A stretch of 39,389 nt of DNA from Lachnospiraceae bacterium (GCA_022781985.1 JALESH010000042.1:1-39389); one strand, 5' to 3'. Counted from the first letter of the stretch, positions 1 through 8,784 are shown. Notes: generated by a model from the sequence alone, not told the origin. Program-made: numbers and translations.

Positions 1-1061
1 GGAAGCCCACTCCAGGAAACCGGAGCCGGAATCCTCTTCCTTCTCATAGCCGGTGATGGCTGCCATGACTGACGGACAGCTCTCCGATGTCTCCTGTCCA
101 TACACCAGTATATTGAGGAATTCGTCAAAAAAAGCCTGATAGCCGCACTATATATCATAGAACCGGGATATCTCCTTCAGCCGGATCACTGACAGAGTTC
201 TGTCACTCCAGAAAAAGCTGTCCGGCCCATCTACGAAGTCATCTACGATTTTCTTCCCCAGCTCCTCCGTACTGACCCCCGGATTTTCTCCCAACAGGCT
301 CAGCCAGTCTGTGTAATACCATCCGCTTCCCGGTTCCATCTCCTCGGATGCAATCAGATAGTCCGCATAAGGCTCCAGCATGCAGGCGGTCTCCACCGTC
401 CCCATAAGACAGGCATCAAAACCTACAAAATCCATAGGAACCCCGCACTCTGAAAGAGCCTGCCCCATCTCTTCCAGACTCATCATATCATCAGGATAAT
501 ATTGATCTGCTCCAAATCCCATAATGGTACCGCCTCCATGGTTCCACAGCACCAGGCCATATCGGTCGGCAGGGTAGTTATCCCTCGCCCAGATAATAAA
601 GTCTGCCAGCGATTCCGGCTCCGTTGTATTTAACAGAGCCAGCTCCTCCTGCAGCAAAAGCTCCCCCCTCTGTATCAGAAAACGCTGACAGCTATCCCCA
701 TCGATCCTGGGATCCTTCCATGGGATCCTTCCAGTCAAAAGCGCCCCCGGTCTGAAGCACTATGTTCAAATTCTCCCCCAGATCTGCCTCCAGCATCTCC
801 CCTATATCATCAGAGGCGCAGCCTCCCTCCGACTCAAGGTCCGAACCGATGATATAGACCATCACCGTGGCCGATTCTGCTCCTGTACCGGCAGTGCTTA
901 TCCTGTAATCCCCTCCGGCATCCTCTGATGCCCCGTAAAATTCCTCTGTATCCCCATTTACAGTCCCTGCGCTCTCCTCCTCAGGCAGAAACATCAGAAT
1001 CACCGCCAGCAAGACCAAAATCCCTGCGCAGCAGCCTAAAATCTTTAGTACTTTTTTTCAA
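1..1061 (-). pseudogene. Clostripain-family (C11) cysteine protease, degraded and 3'-truncated by the window edge
   Basis: The coding signal is a secreted or membrane-anchored clostripain-type peptidase. It shows an N-terminal hydrophobic segment, the early family motif VMVYIIGSDLE, the catalytic-His motif WNHGGG (codon for His at about 538-540) and the catalytic-Cys motif DACLMG (Cys at about 409-411). The reading frame is broken three times. (1) A GGAGG site leads to a TTG start at 1061, but seven A's follow and put the signal peptide in another frame; six A's would fit. (2) A perfect 13-bp tandem duplication at 708-733 shifts the frame between AFDWKDP and RIDGD; removing one copy restores it exactly. 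(3) A TAG at 148-150 interrupts the continuing homologous frame, which then stays open to base 1. Both active-site motifs survive, so decay looks recent. It lies downstream of, and co-directional with, the O-antigen-ligase-like gene. Family assignment is firm. That it is non-functional is an inference from three lesions; sequencing error could explain the A-run but hardly all three. Confidence 0.85.
708..733. repeat. Perfect 13-bp tandem duplication causing a frameshift
   Basis: TGGGATCCTTCCA occurs twice in direct succession (708-720 and 721-733). Because 13 is not a multiple of three, the second copy throws the protease gene out of frame. With one copy removed, the minus-strand translation reads straight through FDWKDPRIDGDS. 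Confidence 0.95.
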
Positions 1062-1115
1062 AACGCCACCTCCATACTCAGTCCTTCTGTCTGTTTTGTT
1101 TATCTCCTGTTTTCT

Positions 1116-2819
1116 CTATCCCTGCTTCCCCTCCTTCATCAGCCTCTCTCCCATCCCCAGCATCAAAAAAACAAAGGGGGTGCTGAGAATCTGCTGAAAG
1201 CTCACCACATTATGTATGCTGTAGGCAAAGGCACTCATAGCAAAGATATACAGATACTTCTTTCTTCCGGAAGGGCCCCTGCTGGCCGTATAAATATACC
1301 GGATCACCGCGGTGACAAAGATGCTCCCATAGCTGACCAGTCCCGGCAGCCCATTGTTCACCAGCACCGTCAGCCACTCATTGTGGGCATTGGTCAGTCT
1401 GGCTCCATTGAACTGTTTGTTCACCGCCTCTGCCAGTCCCGGCAGCGTGTAAAGTTTCCCGGCAAAGCAGTCCGGCCCTGCACCTGTCAGCCTCTCAGGT
1501 ACCGACATACTCCTGTAAATCTCTGCCCCTGCCTGCCAGGTGGCTCCCCTTGCACTTCCCCACTGCTCACTGAAGGTAAGAGCCGGCAGGCTGCCCATAA
1601 AGCGGATGCCTCCCTCAATCCGGGTGTTCAGTATAAGAAGCAGGATATAGCTGCCTCCCCCTATTACCGCCGTCAGCACCGCGATTTGACGCAGCATCCT
1701 GCAGCGGCTCATTTCTATCCTCCCTTTTTTTTCAGCCAGACAAAGCCATACATAGATTCCAAGCACCGGAACCAGCATCCAGCCTGTAGCCCTTGTGCTG
1801 GTCATCCAATCACTCAGGCTGCCCGCATAGTAATTAAAGGCATTCGGATACAGGAGCCTCCAAACCCGCAGTCCCTGACAGGCAAGACCATACAGCATCA
1901 CAAGCTCCAGAAACCGCTTCATCCTCGCACTGGTGTTGAAGGAAAGGCAGAACACCATCAGATACATCCCGCCAAATACCAGAAAGGCGCTGGCACTGCC
2001 CTGGCTCACCCCTGCAGCAATCCCTATTACTGCGGCTGTCAGCCCTGTCAACCGAAGCCACAGTCTCTCAGCACACCAGTACAGCATATACCCTATGGGA
2101 AACAGCACCGCCCAATAGCCGCAGTACCAGTTGATATTCCCCAGGGTAGAGAGAAAACCGTTGTTTGCACCTTCTATTTCTATCGGATAGATAGAAAAGC
2201 GATTCAATATTCCCAGCAGGAAGACCGCTGACGACGCTGCCATAAAAGCCAATAACAGGTATTCCTCGTATTCCCAGAACCGGGAAATCAGAAAATAGGA
2301 GGACACAAATAACAGCTGCGAAACAAGTCCCATATGCCATTGATCCTCCCCCCAAAGAGCCTGACTTCTGAAATCCGAACAGATATAAGACAGCAGCACA
2401 CTCATACCGTAGGTTAAAACTGCCCAGTCTGTAAGGGAAATTTTTCTCCACTGCCAGCCGGACTGCGGGGAACCGGGGGGCCTGCCCCCCGCAGCTTCCC
2501 TCTGAAACTGTTTTTCTGCCTTTTCCTTCCTATGGCGCAAAATACTGCACAGCACCGCAAGCGGAATCAGCAGCGCGAAGGCACCAATAGTAATATATCT
2601 GTAAAAATTATATTTGATATCGCCGATCTCCACATACCCGTTCTGCATATAAAAGGGATAGATGCAGAAAATGATAAAAAGATAGGCTGTCAGGAGCAGA
2701 GAGACAGACTCTTCGCAAAAGGAAAAAAAGGAAAATCCACCCTCCTCCCCATATCCGTCTCCGCCCCCTGCTGTATCACCGTCCCACAAGGTATCCTTTG
2801 CCACTTCATTCTCCCTCAT
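1116..2819 (-). CDS. O-antigen ligase / Wzy-like polytopic membrane protein
   Basis: This 567-residue protein has about a dozen hydrophobic segments. Near residue 479 it has a large extracytoplasmic loop ending in NAHNEWLTVLVNNGLPGL, the hallmark of the Wzy_C/O-antigen ligase family (PF04932). Such proteins transfer or polymerise undecaprenyl-linked glycans, and in Gram-positives they are usually tied to cell-wall or exopolysaccharide assembly. A longer start at 2876 would overlap the upstream permease gene by 43 bases. I prefer ATG 2819, which has AAAGGAG nine bases before it and lies just after the permease stop. Residues 20-35 of the chosen protein are Gly/Glu rich and cytoplasmic. No glycosyltransferases are nearby, so the substrate cannot be read from context. 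Confidence 0.75.
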   Translation of the reverse strand: MRENEVAKDTLWDGDTAGGGDGYGEEGGFSFFSFCEESVSLLLTAYLFIIFCIYPFYMQNGYVEIGDIKYNFYRYITIGAFALLIPLAVLCSILRHRKEKAEKQFQREAAGGRPPGSPQSGWQWRKISLTDWAVLTYGMSVLLSYICSDFRSQALWGEDQWHMGLVSQLLFVSSYFLISRFWEYEEYLLLAFMAASSAVFLLGILNRFSIYPIEIEGANNGFLSTLGNINWYCGYWAVLFPIGYMLYWCAERLWLRLTGLTAAVIGIAAGVSQGSASAFLVFGGMYLMVFCLSFNTSARMKRFLELVMLYGLACQGLRVWRLLYPNAFNYYAGSLSDWMTSTRATGWMLVPVLGIYVWLCLAEKKGRIEMSRCRMLRQIAVLTAVIGGGSYILLLILNTRIEGGIRFMGSLPALTFSEQWGSARGATWQAGAEIYRSMSVPERLTGAGPDCFAGKLYTLPGLAEAVNKQFNGARLTNAHNEWLTVLVNNGLPGLVSYGSIFVTAVIRYIYTASRGPSGRKKYLYIFAMSAFAYSIHNVVSFQQILSTPFVFLMLGMGERLMKEGKQG

Positions 2820-2833
2820 ACCGCTCTGCTCCT

Positions 2834-3934
2834 TTACTCCTGTGTACCTGTATCGCTGCCATAGCTTTGCCGCCATAGGTTTTCCTCTCTGTTACTCCGA
2901 AATCTCACATGCCGGTAAATCTCACAAATAGTCACCAATGCCAACGGCCCCTTGATAATGCCGGAAACCCCAAACAGTTTCATGCCTGCATAGACCGAGA
3001 ACAGGATAACAATCGGAAAAAGACCCATTTTTTTCCCCACCAGCTTTGGCTCCAGAAACTCCCTGATCACCGTACATGCCACATACAAAAGGACACACAG
3101 GAATGCCCTGCCATAGTATCCGTTCAGCATCTGCCAGAAGGCCAGCGGCACCAGAACCAGGCCCGTTCCGATGAAGGGCAGCATATCCATGAAGCCCGTG
3201 AACAGCCCTATTCCTATCCCTCCTTTGATGCCTGCCGCAAACAGCGTAACAGCACTGAGGAGACTGATGGTCAACAGAATAATAAGCTGAGCCTTAATAA
3301 AGATCCCCACATGCTCAAAAAGCTTTCTTCCAACCTGTAAGGCACAGCACAGCTCTTCTCTTGCCTGCAGCTTCTCCATAATAAGACTGTAATCCTTTGC
3401 CAGCAGCACAGCAGCCACAATCATAATTGCCAGGAAGCCCACCACCTCAGCGATATCCCTTGCATATGCCACTGATTCATTCATGAGCCGGGGCACCACC
3501 TCTACCCGGAGGCTTTCAATGAAGACATTCACCCTCTCCATAATCAGGTGCTCAATACCCTCCGCATCCATGCCAAAGCTGCCCTCCATACCCTCACAGC
3601 AGTTTCTTACAAAGATACAGAGCTTTTCTTCAAATATATCCAGATGGCCTGACATATCCATGAATTTGCGGAACAGAAAAACCAGCAGCCCCCACACTCC
3701 GATTCCAACAGTCACACACAGCACCAGCAGGATACCGGCAGTCAAAAATCCCTTCTTTATATGGTATTTTTTCTGATAGCTTTCCAACAGCGGATGCAGC
3801 AGTGCCACAAAGGCAAATGCCAAAAGAAAAGGAGTCACCAACGGACTCAAATACTTAAATCCCAGACAGACTCCGATTATCACAATAATAAGGATCAGAT
3901 ATTCCCTCATTCCTTCTATCCCTTTTTTATCCAT
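2834..3934 (-). CDS. AI-2E family (YtvI-like) permease
   Basis: This 366-residue membrane protein belongs to the AI-2E family (PF01594). It has paired N-terminal membrane helices, a long extracytoplasmic region at about residues 95-160, and the C-terminal signature around DMLPFIGTG followed by REFLEPKLVGKKMG and a final hydrophobic stretch. Family members are proposed exporters of small molecules or ion/proton antiporters. The Clostridia/Bacillus subgroup includes YtvI, known from sporulation screens. The name AI-2 exporter comes from E. coli TqsA and should not be transferred on family membership alone, although luxS is present 5 kb away. It ends 14 bases before the ligase-like gene and is probably co-transcribed with it. 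Confidence 0.8.
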   Translation of the reverse strand: MDKKGIEGMREYLILIIVIIGVCLGFKYLSPLVTPFLLAFAFVALLHPLLESYQKKYHIKKGFLTAGILLVLCVTVGIGVWGLLVFLFRKFMDMSGHLDIFEEKLCIFVRNCCEGMEGSFGMDAEGIEHLIMERVNVFIESLRVEVVPRLMNESVAYARDIAEVVGFLAIMIVAAVLLAKDYSLIMEKLQAREELCCALQVGRKLFEHVGIFIKAQLIILLTISLLSAVTLFAAGIKGGIGIGLFTGFMDMLPFIGTGLVLVPLAFWQMLNGYYGRAFLCVLLYVACTVIREFLEPKLVGKKMGLFPIVILFSVYAGMKLFGVSGIIKGPLALVTICEIYRHVRFRSNREENLWRQSYGSDTGTQE

Positions 3935-4017
3935 ACCATTTCCCCATTCCCTCCAGAGTGTGTATGAGAATTAGTATGAATCATTTCCCGTAAATTATTG
4001 ACACGGCAGAAGGGAAT

Positions 4018-4722
4018 TCACTGGAAAAAGGATGCAAATGCCTGTCCCCGCGGCTGAATATGAAAACTTAATTCCTTTCCCGTTGCAGGATGGCGGAATT
4101 CCAGCTGGCAGCAGCACAGGGCCACCTCCCTTAGCCCTTTTTCCCTGCTGATCCTTTTGGACTCTTCACTGCCGTACTTTCCATCCCCCAGAAGGGGCAT
4201 GCCTGCATGGGCAAGCTGCACTCTGATTTGATGATGCCGCCCCGTTTCCAATTCTATCCGCAGCAGCCCACAGGCCAGATCACCCTCCTTCTCCTCCGGA
4301 AGGATTTTTATGATCTGATAGCTAAGCACCGACCGCCTGCCTCCCTCCTCATCCCTGCCCACAACCCTGGAAATATTGGCTTTTCCATCCTTTTTCAGAT
4401 AATCGGACAAAGTATGTATCTCTCGCTCCTTTGCCTGCCGCAGTATGACTGCCGCATAGTAGTATTTTCCCATCATTCTGCACCGGTTCTGCTCACTCAG
4501 CCCGGCCGCGGCAGCTCTGGTCTTGGCAAACACCAGCAGCCCTTCTACAGGCTGATCCAGCCGGTGCACCACTGCTACATAAGGAGTCTTCAGGTAATTT
4601 TTCAATATACTAACCATATCCGGCTCTGCCGGACGAGAGGTCTGCGTAGCTATACCTGCTCTTTTATGACAGACGATGATATTTTTATCTTCATATAGGA
4701 TATCTTCTTTTTCCAGCCTCAT
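4018..4722 (-). CDS. RluA-family pseudouridine synthase
   Basis: This RNA-modifying enzyme converts uridine to pseudouridine in rRNA or tRNA. The motif HRLDQPVEGLLVFAKT places the catalytic aspartate at residue 56, and RHHQIRVQLAHAGMPLLGDGKYG is the second family block. At 234 residues it lacks an N-terminal S4 domain and so resembles the short RluA/RluC-like forms; the target base cannot be told from sequence. An upstream start at 4791 would overlap the response regulator gene by 65 bases. ATG 4722 follows the regulator stop by four bases, and an AAGGTG lying in the regulator's last codons is suitably spaced, suggesting translational coupling. It is likely the last gene of the two-component operon. 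Confidence 0.85.
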   Translation of the reverse strand: MRLEKEDILYEDKNIIVCHKRAGIATQTSRPAEPDMVSILKNYLKTPYVAVVHRLDQPVEGLLVFAKTRAAAAGLSEQNRCRMMGKYYYAAVILRQAKEREIHTLSDYLKKDGKANISRVVGRDEEGGRRSVLSYQIIKILPEEKEGDLACGLLRIELETGRHHQIRVQLAHAGMPLLGDGKYGSEESKRISREKGLREVALCCCQLEFRHPATGKELSFHIQPRGQAFASFFQ

Positions 4723-4726
4723 CTCC

Positions 4727-5416
4727 TTACACCTTAAAGCGGTATCCCACTCCCCAAATCGTTTCAATATACTGGGGCTTAGCCGTATCATACTCGATCT
4801 TTTCCCTTATTTTCTTAATATGAACCGTCACTGTAGCAATATCCCCGATGGAATCCATATCCCAGATTTCTCTGAACAGCTCTTCCTTGGAGAATACATG
4901 GTTGGGGTTCTCTGCCAGGAATGCAAGCAGGTCAAACTCCTTGGTCGTAAAGGCTTTCTCCACTCCATCCACATACACCCGTCTTGCAGTTTTATCGATC
5001 TTTATCCCACGAATCTCCACGATTTCATTGGTTTTCTGGACAGAGCCTACCAGACGGTCATAGCGGGCCATATGCGCCTTCACTCTGGCAACCAGCTCAC
5101 TGGGGCTAAAGGGCTTCGTCATATAGTCATCGGCTCCCAGACCCAACCCCCTGATCTTATCAATATCATCCTTTTTGGCTGAAACCATAAGAATGGGAAT
5201 ATTCTTTTCTTCACGTATTTTTTTGCATACCTCGAAACCATCTATTCCCGGCAGCATCAGATCCAGTATCACCAGATCAAAATCCTCACTCAAGGCTTTC
5301 TCCAGGCCCGTATCTCCACTGTGCTCGATCTCTACCTCAAAATCACTCAGTTCCAGATAATCCTTCTCCAGATCTGCAATTGCTTCTTCGTCCTCCACTA
5401 TCAATATTCTGCTCAT
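4727..5416 (-). CDS. OmpR/PhoB-family response regulator
   Basis: This 229-residue DNA-binding regulator has an N-terminal receiver domain with the acidic pocket ED, phospho-acceptor aspartate in ILDLMLPG (residue 52 from the chosen start), and the conserved SAK and KPFSPSEL segments. The winged-helix C-terminal domain shows FTTKEFDLLAFLAENPNHVFSKEEL and ends in IETIWGVGYRFKV. An ATG at 5428 sits only one base from AAAGGAG, too close to be used well. The ATG at 5416, with GGGAG five bases before it, gives the usual MSRILIVEDE start. It lies 77 bases downstream of its partner histidine kinase gene. The regulated genes are not evident. Confidence 0.93.
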   Translation of the reverse strand: MSRILIVEDEEAIADLEKDYLELSDFEVEIEHSGDTGLEKALSEDFDLVILDLMLPGIDGFEVCKKIREEKNIPILMVSAKKDDIDKIRGLGLGADDYMTKPFSPSELVARVKAHMARYDRLVGSVQKTNEIVEIRGIKIDKTARRVYVDGVEKAFTTKEFDLLAFLAENPNHVFSKEELFREIWDMDSIGDIATVTVHIKKIREKIEYDTAKPQYIETIWGVGYRFKV

Positions 5417-5493
5417 ACTAACTCCCATGCTCCTTTCAAGGTTATGTTTCGCCGCCGTCCGCTCCTCTATTCAGTCGCCTCACTGTCATCTGC

Positions 5494-6966
5494 TCACGCC
5501 ATCTCCCGGTATTTCCGGAATACGAAATGCAGACAGGTCCCCTCACCCTCTTTGCTGGTTGCCCAGATATAGCCGCCATGATCCTCCACTATCTTTTTTA
5601 CAATAGAAAGGCCTATGCCGCTGCCCCCCTGGGATGAGTTGCGGGAGGCATCCGAGCGGAAAAATCTTTCAAAAATATTAGGAAGATCCTTGGCTGCAAT
5701 GCCCTTCCCATTATCCTCAATCTCCACCCGGATGGAATCCACCTCATCCAGCAGCCGGATATCAATAATGCCTGTTTCCTTGTCCAGATACTTGATGCTG
5801 TTTCCTATAATATTATTGATAACCCTCTTTAGCTGCTCCGGATCTGCAATAATGACGGTATCCGGGGAAACCAGGTTGGAATAATTGAGCTCAATATTCT
5901 TGGATTCCAGATCCAGTCCTACTTCTTCTACACAGTCTCCGAAATAATCCGCTATGTTGATACGTTGGAAATGATATGGAATCCTGTTGGAATCAATACC
6001 GGAATAGATCGTCAGCTCATTGATCAGCCTGTCCATGTCGTTGGCTTTATTATAGACGGTCTTAATATACTTGTCCATCTTCTCGGGCGTATCGGCCACC
6101 CCATCCATGATCCCCTCCACATATCCCTTAATGGCTGTAATGGGAGTCTTCAGGTCATGGGAAATATTGCTGATCAGCTCCCTGTTCTGCTTCTCATGCT
6201 GAAACTTTTCGTCTGTTGACTCCTTCAGCCTCAGACGCATCTCCTCGTAATTTTTATAAAGCTCTCCGATTTCTCCTTTGTTGTCGGTATCCAGAACATA
6301 TTCCAGATTGCCGTCAGCAATATTTTTCATAGCTGTATTCAATTCGTTGACCGGCAGGAATACACCCTTCTGGATCCAGCGTGTCAGCATCAAACTGGTA
6401 AATACCAGGATCAGGACGATGGCAATAAACATGGCAGTCAGGAGCTTTTCCGATATGATGCTGTTGAAACGCGTTACAACAAAAAAGCTGCCTCTGGCAC
6501 CGTCCGGAAATCTGAAGTCCAGCTGCTTTACCAGGCTTTTCATTTTATTATAGTAATAACCCGTATCACCCTCTTCATTGGCATAGCCATAGGCCGGCAG
6601 ATGTTCAAAGATGCTGCCTGCCGCTGACGCATTGCCGGTATAGTATACGTAATCATTCTTTCTTACTATGATATAGGAAGATCTGTTCTCAATCTTTTTA
6701 TTCAGTGCAGAGAGATATTCCCGGTCCTCCAGCCTGGATGCGCCTGCGGCAGTCTGCTGCCTCACTTCCCTGAAAATCTCATCGGATATTTCCACGAAGG
6801 CTTCTATCGGGTCAGTTGCCATCCTGTAATCCACATTAGCTATCCCATTTTCATTCTCCGTTTTCAGCAGGTAGCTCCCGATCCCGATGAAGGCTGCTGC
6901 TGTCAAAGCCAGCGGCAGCAGTACAATCGTCAGGGATGTGACCAGCAGTCTCGTCTTAAATTTCAT
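5494..6966 (-). CDS. Sensor histidine kinase, HAMP/HisKA/HATPase type
   Basis: This 490-residue membrane sensor has a first transmembrane helix at about residues 9-34, an extracytoplasmic sensing region of about 140 residues, and a second helix at about 175-195. These are followed by HAMP (NTAMKNIADGN), the dimerisation/phosphorylation motif ELISNISHDLKTP with His270, and an ATP-binding domain with NIIGNSIKY, DNGKGI, FERFFR and GGSGIGLSIVK. It is the cognate kinase of the regulator immediately downstream. The extracytoplasmic domain has no motif I recognise, so the stimulus is unknown. The start has GAGGAAAAGG ahead of it. A TATAAT lies at 6998-7003 on this strand, divergent from the perR promoter. 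Confidence 0.93.
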   Translation of the reverse strand: MKFKTRLLVTSLTIVLLPLALTAAAFIGIGSYLLKTENENGIANVDYRMATDPIEAFVEISDEIFREVRQQTAAGASRLEDREYLSALNKKIENRSSYIIVRKNDYVYYTGNASAAGSIFEHLPAYGYANEEGDTGYYYNKMKSLVKQLDFRFPDGARGSFFVVTRFNSIISEKLLTAMFIAIVLILVFTSLMLTRWIQKGVFLPVNELNTAMKNIADGNLEYVLDTDNKGEIGELYKNYEEMRLRLKESTDEKFQHEKQNRELISNISHDLKTPITAIKGYVEGIMDGVADTPEKMDKYIKTVYNKANDMDRLINELTIYSGIDSNRIPYHFQRINIADYFGDCVEEVGLDLESKNIELNYSNLVSPDTVIIADPEQLKRVINNIIGNSIKYLDKETGIIDIRLLDEVDSIRVEIEDNGKGIAAKDLPNIFERFFRSDASRNSSQGGSGIGLSIVKKIVEDHGGYIWATSKEGEGTCLHFVFRKYREMA

Positions 6967-6997
6967 TGCCTTTTCCTCTGCGATGTGTTTTAATGAA

Positions 6998-7003
6998 ATT
7001 ATA
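6998..7003 (-). promoter_or_regulatory. Possible -10 box for the histidine kinase operon
   Basis: The minus strand reads TATAAT 32 bases before the kinase ATG. No good -35 hexamer lies 16-18 bases upstream, so this is a weak call. It is back-to-back with the perR promoter. Confidence 0.35.
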
Positions 7004-7047
7004 TCATAGTTTTACCCACACACTTATTAAAAGTTTGTAAAATACTA

Positions 7048-7075
7048 TTGACAACCCAATTTATTTTGCTATAAT
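7048..7075 (+). promoter_or_regulatory. Sigma-A promoter of perR-rubrerythrin
   Basis: A consensus TTGACA (7048-7053) and a consensus TATAAT (7070-7075) are separated by 16 bases. Transcription would begin near 7082, inside or next to the palindromic operator. Confidence 0.85.
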
Positions 7076-7084
7076 AACAGTAAC

Positions 7085-7097
7085 AGTAATGATTACT
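7085..7097. promoter_or_regulatory. PerR/Fur-type operator
   Basis: AGTAAT-G-ATTACT is a perfect 6-1-6 palindrome of the AT-rich PerR-box type (consensus TTATAATNATTATAA). It lies at the expected transcription start, directly downstream of the consensus promoter and 21 bases before the regulator gene. Autorepression by PerR, relieved by peroxide, is the natural reading. Confidence 0.7.
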
Positions 7098-7118
7098 ATT
7101 TTTAAAAGGAGGTCTGAT

Positions 7119-7517
7119 ATGGCTCTGAAGTACAGCCGGCAGCGGGAAGTCATTAAAGAGTTTCTGTACAGCAGATATGATCATCCTACTGCTGATGATG
7201 TATATGTGAATATTAGGAAGCAGTATCCAAATATCAGTCTTGGCACTGTATACCGCAACCTTACACTGCTTTCTGATATGGGAGAAATTATGAGACTCCG
7301 TGTAGGCGATGGTGTTGACCATTTCGATGCGGATACTTCTCCCCACAATCATTTCATTTGCTCTGAATGTGGCTGTGTCATAGATTTAAAGATGGAGAAT
7401 ATCGATTACATTACGGAGGCAGCAAGTAAAAATTTCTGTGGTGAGATTAAGGGCCATTCTACTTATTTTTACGGTTACTGTGAAGACTGCTGCAAACAAC
7501 TGCAGTCATCTATATAA
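7119..7517 (+). CDS. perR: Fur-family peroxide regulator (PerR-like)
   Basis: This 132-residue metal-dependent repressor has an N-terminal winged helix ([30 protein letters not shown]) and a C-terminal dimerisation domain. Two CxxC pairs (CSEC and CEDC) form the structural zinc site, and H/D residues in [13 protein letters not shown] form the regulatory site. In PerR, iron-catalysed oxidation of a regulatory histidine by hydrogen peroxide abolishes DNA binding. The start at 7119 is fixed by AAAAGGAGG at 7104-7112; an upstream start at 7089 would lie inside the operator. It forms an operon with the reverse rubrerythrin 50 bases downstream, which supports PerR over Fur or Zur. Confidence 0.85.
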   Translation: MALKYSRQREVIKEFLYSRYDHPTADDVYVNIRKQYPNISLGTVYRNLTLLSDMGEIMRLRVGDGVDHFDADTSPHNHFICSECGCVIDLKMENIDYITEAASKNFCGEIKGHSTYFYGYCEDCCKQLQSSI

Positions 7518-7567
7518 CATTACAAGCTAATTTATTTAAATTTTTAAAAGAAAAGGAGATTAAAGCT

Positions 7568-8107
7568 ATGAAATTTGTATGTCAGGTATGTGGTTATGTT
7601 CATGAAGGAGATGCAGCACCGGAGTCTTGTCCTATCTGTAAAGCACCTGCTTCTAAATTCACACAGCAGAGCGCAGAGAAAACCTGGGCTGCTGAGCACG
7701 TATTAGGTGTTGCTAAGGGTGTTGATGAGGAGATCCTTATGGGCTTAAGAGAGAACTTTACAGGCGAGTGCACAGAGGTTGGTATGTATCTTGCAAGGGC
7801 CAGAGTTGCTCACAGAGAGGGTTATCCTGAGATCGGTCTCTACTGGGAAAAAGCAGCATGGGAAGAGGCAGAGCACGCTTCTAAATTTGCTGAGCTGTTG
7901 GGAGAAGTTGTAACAGATTCTACAAAGAAGAATCTGGAAATGAGAGTAGATGCTGAGAACGGCGCAACCGCTGGTAAATTTGAGCTTGCTAAGAAGGCAA
8001 AAGAGCTGAATCTGGATGCTATCCATGATACTGTACATGAGATGGCCAGGGATGAGGCGAGACACGGTAAAGCTTTTGAGGGTCTGTTAAAGAGATACTT
8101 CGGCTAA
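7568..8107 (+). CDS. Reverse rubrerythrin (NAD(P)H-linked peroxide reductase component)
   Basis: This 179-residue protein has the rubredoxin-like domain at the N terminus (Cys5, Cys8, Cys21, Cys24) followed by a four-helix ferritin-like diiron domain with ExxH motifs in EEAEHASKF and DEARHGKAF. That order defines the reverse rubrerythrins of Clostridia, which reduce hydrogen peroxide and oxygen to water with electrons from NADH-dependent oxidoreductases or rubredoxin. A strong AAAAGGAG site precedes the start. Its codon use leans to A/T-ending codons more than the surrounding genes, as expected for a highly expressed stress protein. It is co-transcribed with perR and closed by the terminator at 8131. 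Confidence 0.93.
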   Translation: MKFVCQVCGYVHEGDAAPESCPICKAPASKFTQQSAEKTWAAEHVLGVAKGVDEEILMGLRENFTGECTEVGMYLARARVAHREGYPEIGLYWEKAAWEEAEHASKFAELLGEVVTDSTKKNLEMRVDAENGATAGKFELAKKAKELNLDAIHDTVHEMARDEARHGKAFEGLLKRYFG

Positions 8108-8130
8108 TCCATAAATCAATTATAATTTGC

Positions 8131-8163
8131 TGAGGGTAGATGTAAAGATCTACCCTCAGTTTT
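8131..8163 (+). terminator. Rho-independent terminator of perR-rubrerythrin
   Basis: An 11-bp perfect stem (TGAGGGTAGAT / ATCTACCCTCA) with a 6-base loop is followed by GTTTT. Confidence 0.85.
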
Positions 8164-8219
8164 ACGCTTTAAAACAGAACCTTCACACATCCGGCCCCAT
8201 ACCAGAAAGGAATTTCACG

Positions 8220-8723
8220 ATGGATAATTCAACCAAAAGCCCATCCCCATATGCCATAAATAATGCTCGCTACCAGCTGGATTTTGTACAGATGCCCCAA
8301 AATGCCAATCCTCAGTTTATACAAAACTGCTTAACCCAAAAGGAACGGTTTCTCTGTGAGATTTTCAACAGCTACTATTCCGGAATCAATCCTCTTTTCT
8401 ATCCCGACCATCCCAAAAGCTTCAGAGAAGATGAATTTACCTTAACCAATACACAAATTTCCGCCACCGGCTTTATCCTTTATATCACACTTCCCGTCGA
8501 GCACGACGGATCATTGATTTACTGCAGTGCCTATGCTTTTTCTTATGAGAGGACATTATTTGATATTAAAAATGTCAGATTTTTTACCATCGAACAGAGT
8601 GATATGGGGACTGCATGCATTGGAAGCATCACCGCAAATGGAGGGCATATAAATTATGGGCAGCCCGCCGGCTCTGTTGAGGGAGATCTGACTCTCATCC
8701 GGAAGATTCTGCAGGATATTTAA
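8220..8723 (+). CDS. Conserved hypothetical cytoplasmic protein
   Basis: This 167-residue protein has no family I recognise. It has no signal peptide or membrane segment. It contains a Pro/Asn-rich N terminus, the segment QKERFLCEIFNSYYSG and alternating hydrophobic stretches suggestive of a beta-rich fold (GFILYITLPVEHDGSLIYCSAYAFSYE). The start at 8220 is chosen because AGAAAGGA lies nine bases upstream; a longer frame reaching back to 8127 would run through the terminator hairpin. It sits between the peroxide operon and luxS, and neither neighbour suggests a role. Confidence 0.65.
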   Translation: MDNSTKSPSPYAINNARYQLDFVQMPQNANPQFIQNCLTQKERFLCEIFNSYYSGINPLFYPDHPKSFREDEFTLTNTQISATGFILYITLPVEHDGSLIYCSAYAFSYERTLFDIKNVRFFTIEQSDMGTACIGSITANGGHINYGQPAGSVEGDLTLIRKILQDI

Positions 8724-8784
8724 TGTATGCTGCAGATTATGCTTGCTATCCTGCTGATTCAATGTACAATAGATAAGTAAGAAA

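Noticed and set aside
1212..2231. 339-residue open frame on the plus strand
   Set aside because: It lies wholly antisense to the O-antigen-ligase-like gene, is rich in Pro/His/Gln as expected from a reversed hydrophobic gene, and has no ribosome binding site or family match.
2834..3934. AI-2 exporter paired with luxS
   Set aside because: The family name is historical; the gene is 5 kb from luxS on the other strand and resembles YtvI-type members, so the link is not supported.
3998..4003. TTGACA on the plus strand
   Set aside because: It has no matching -10 box and no plus-strand gene follows.
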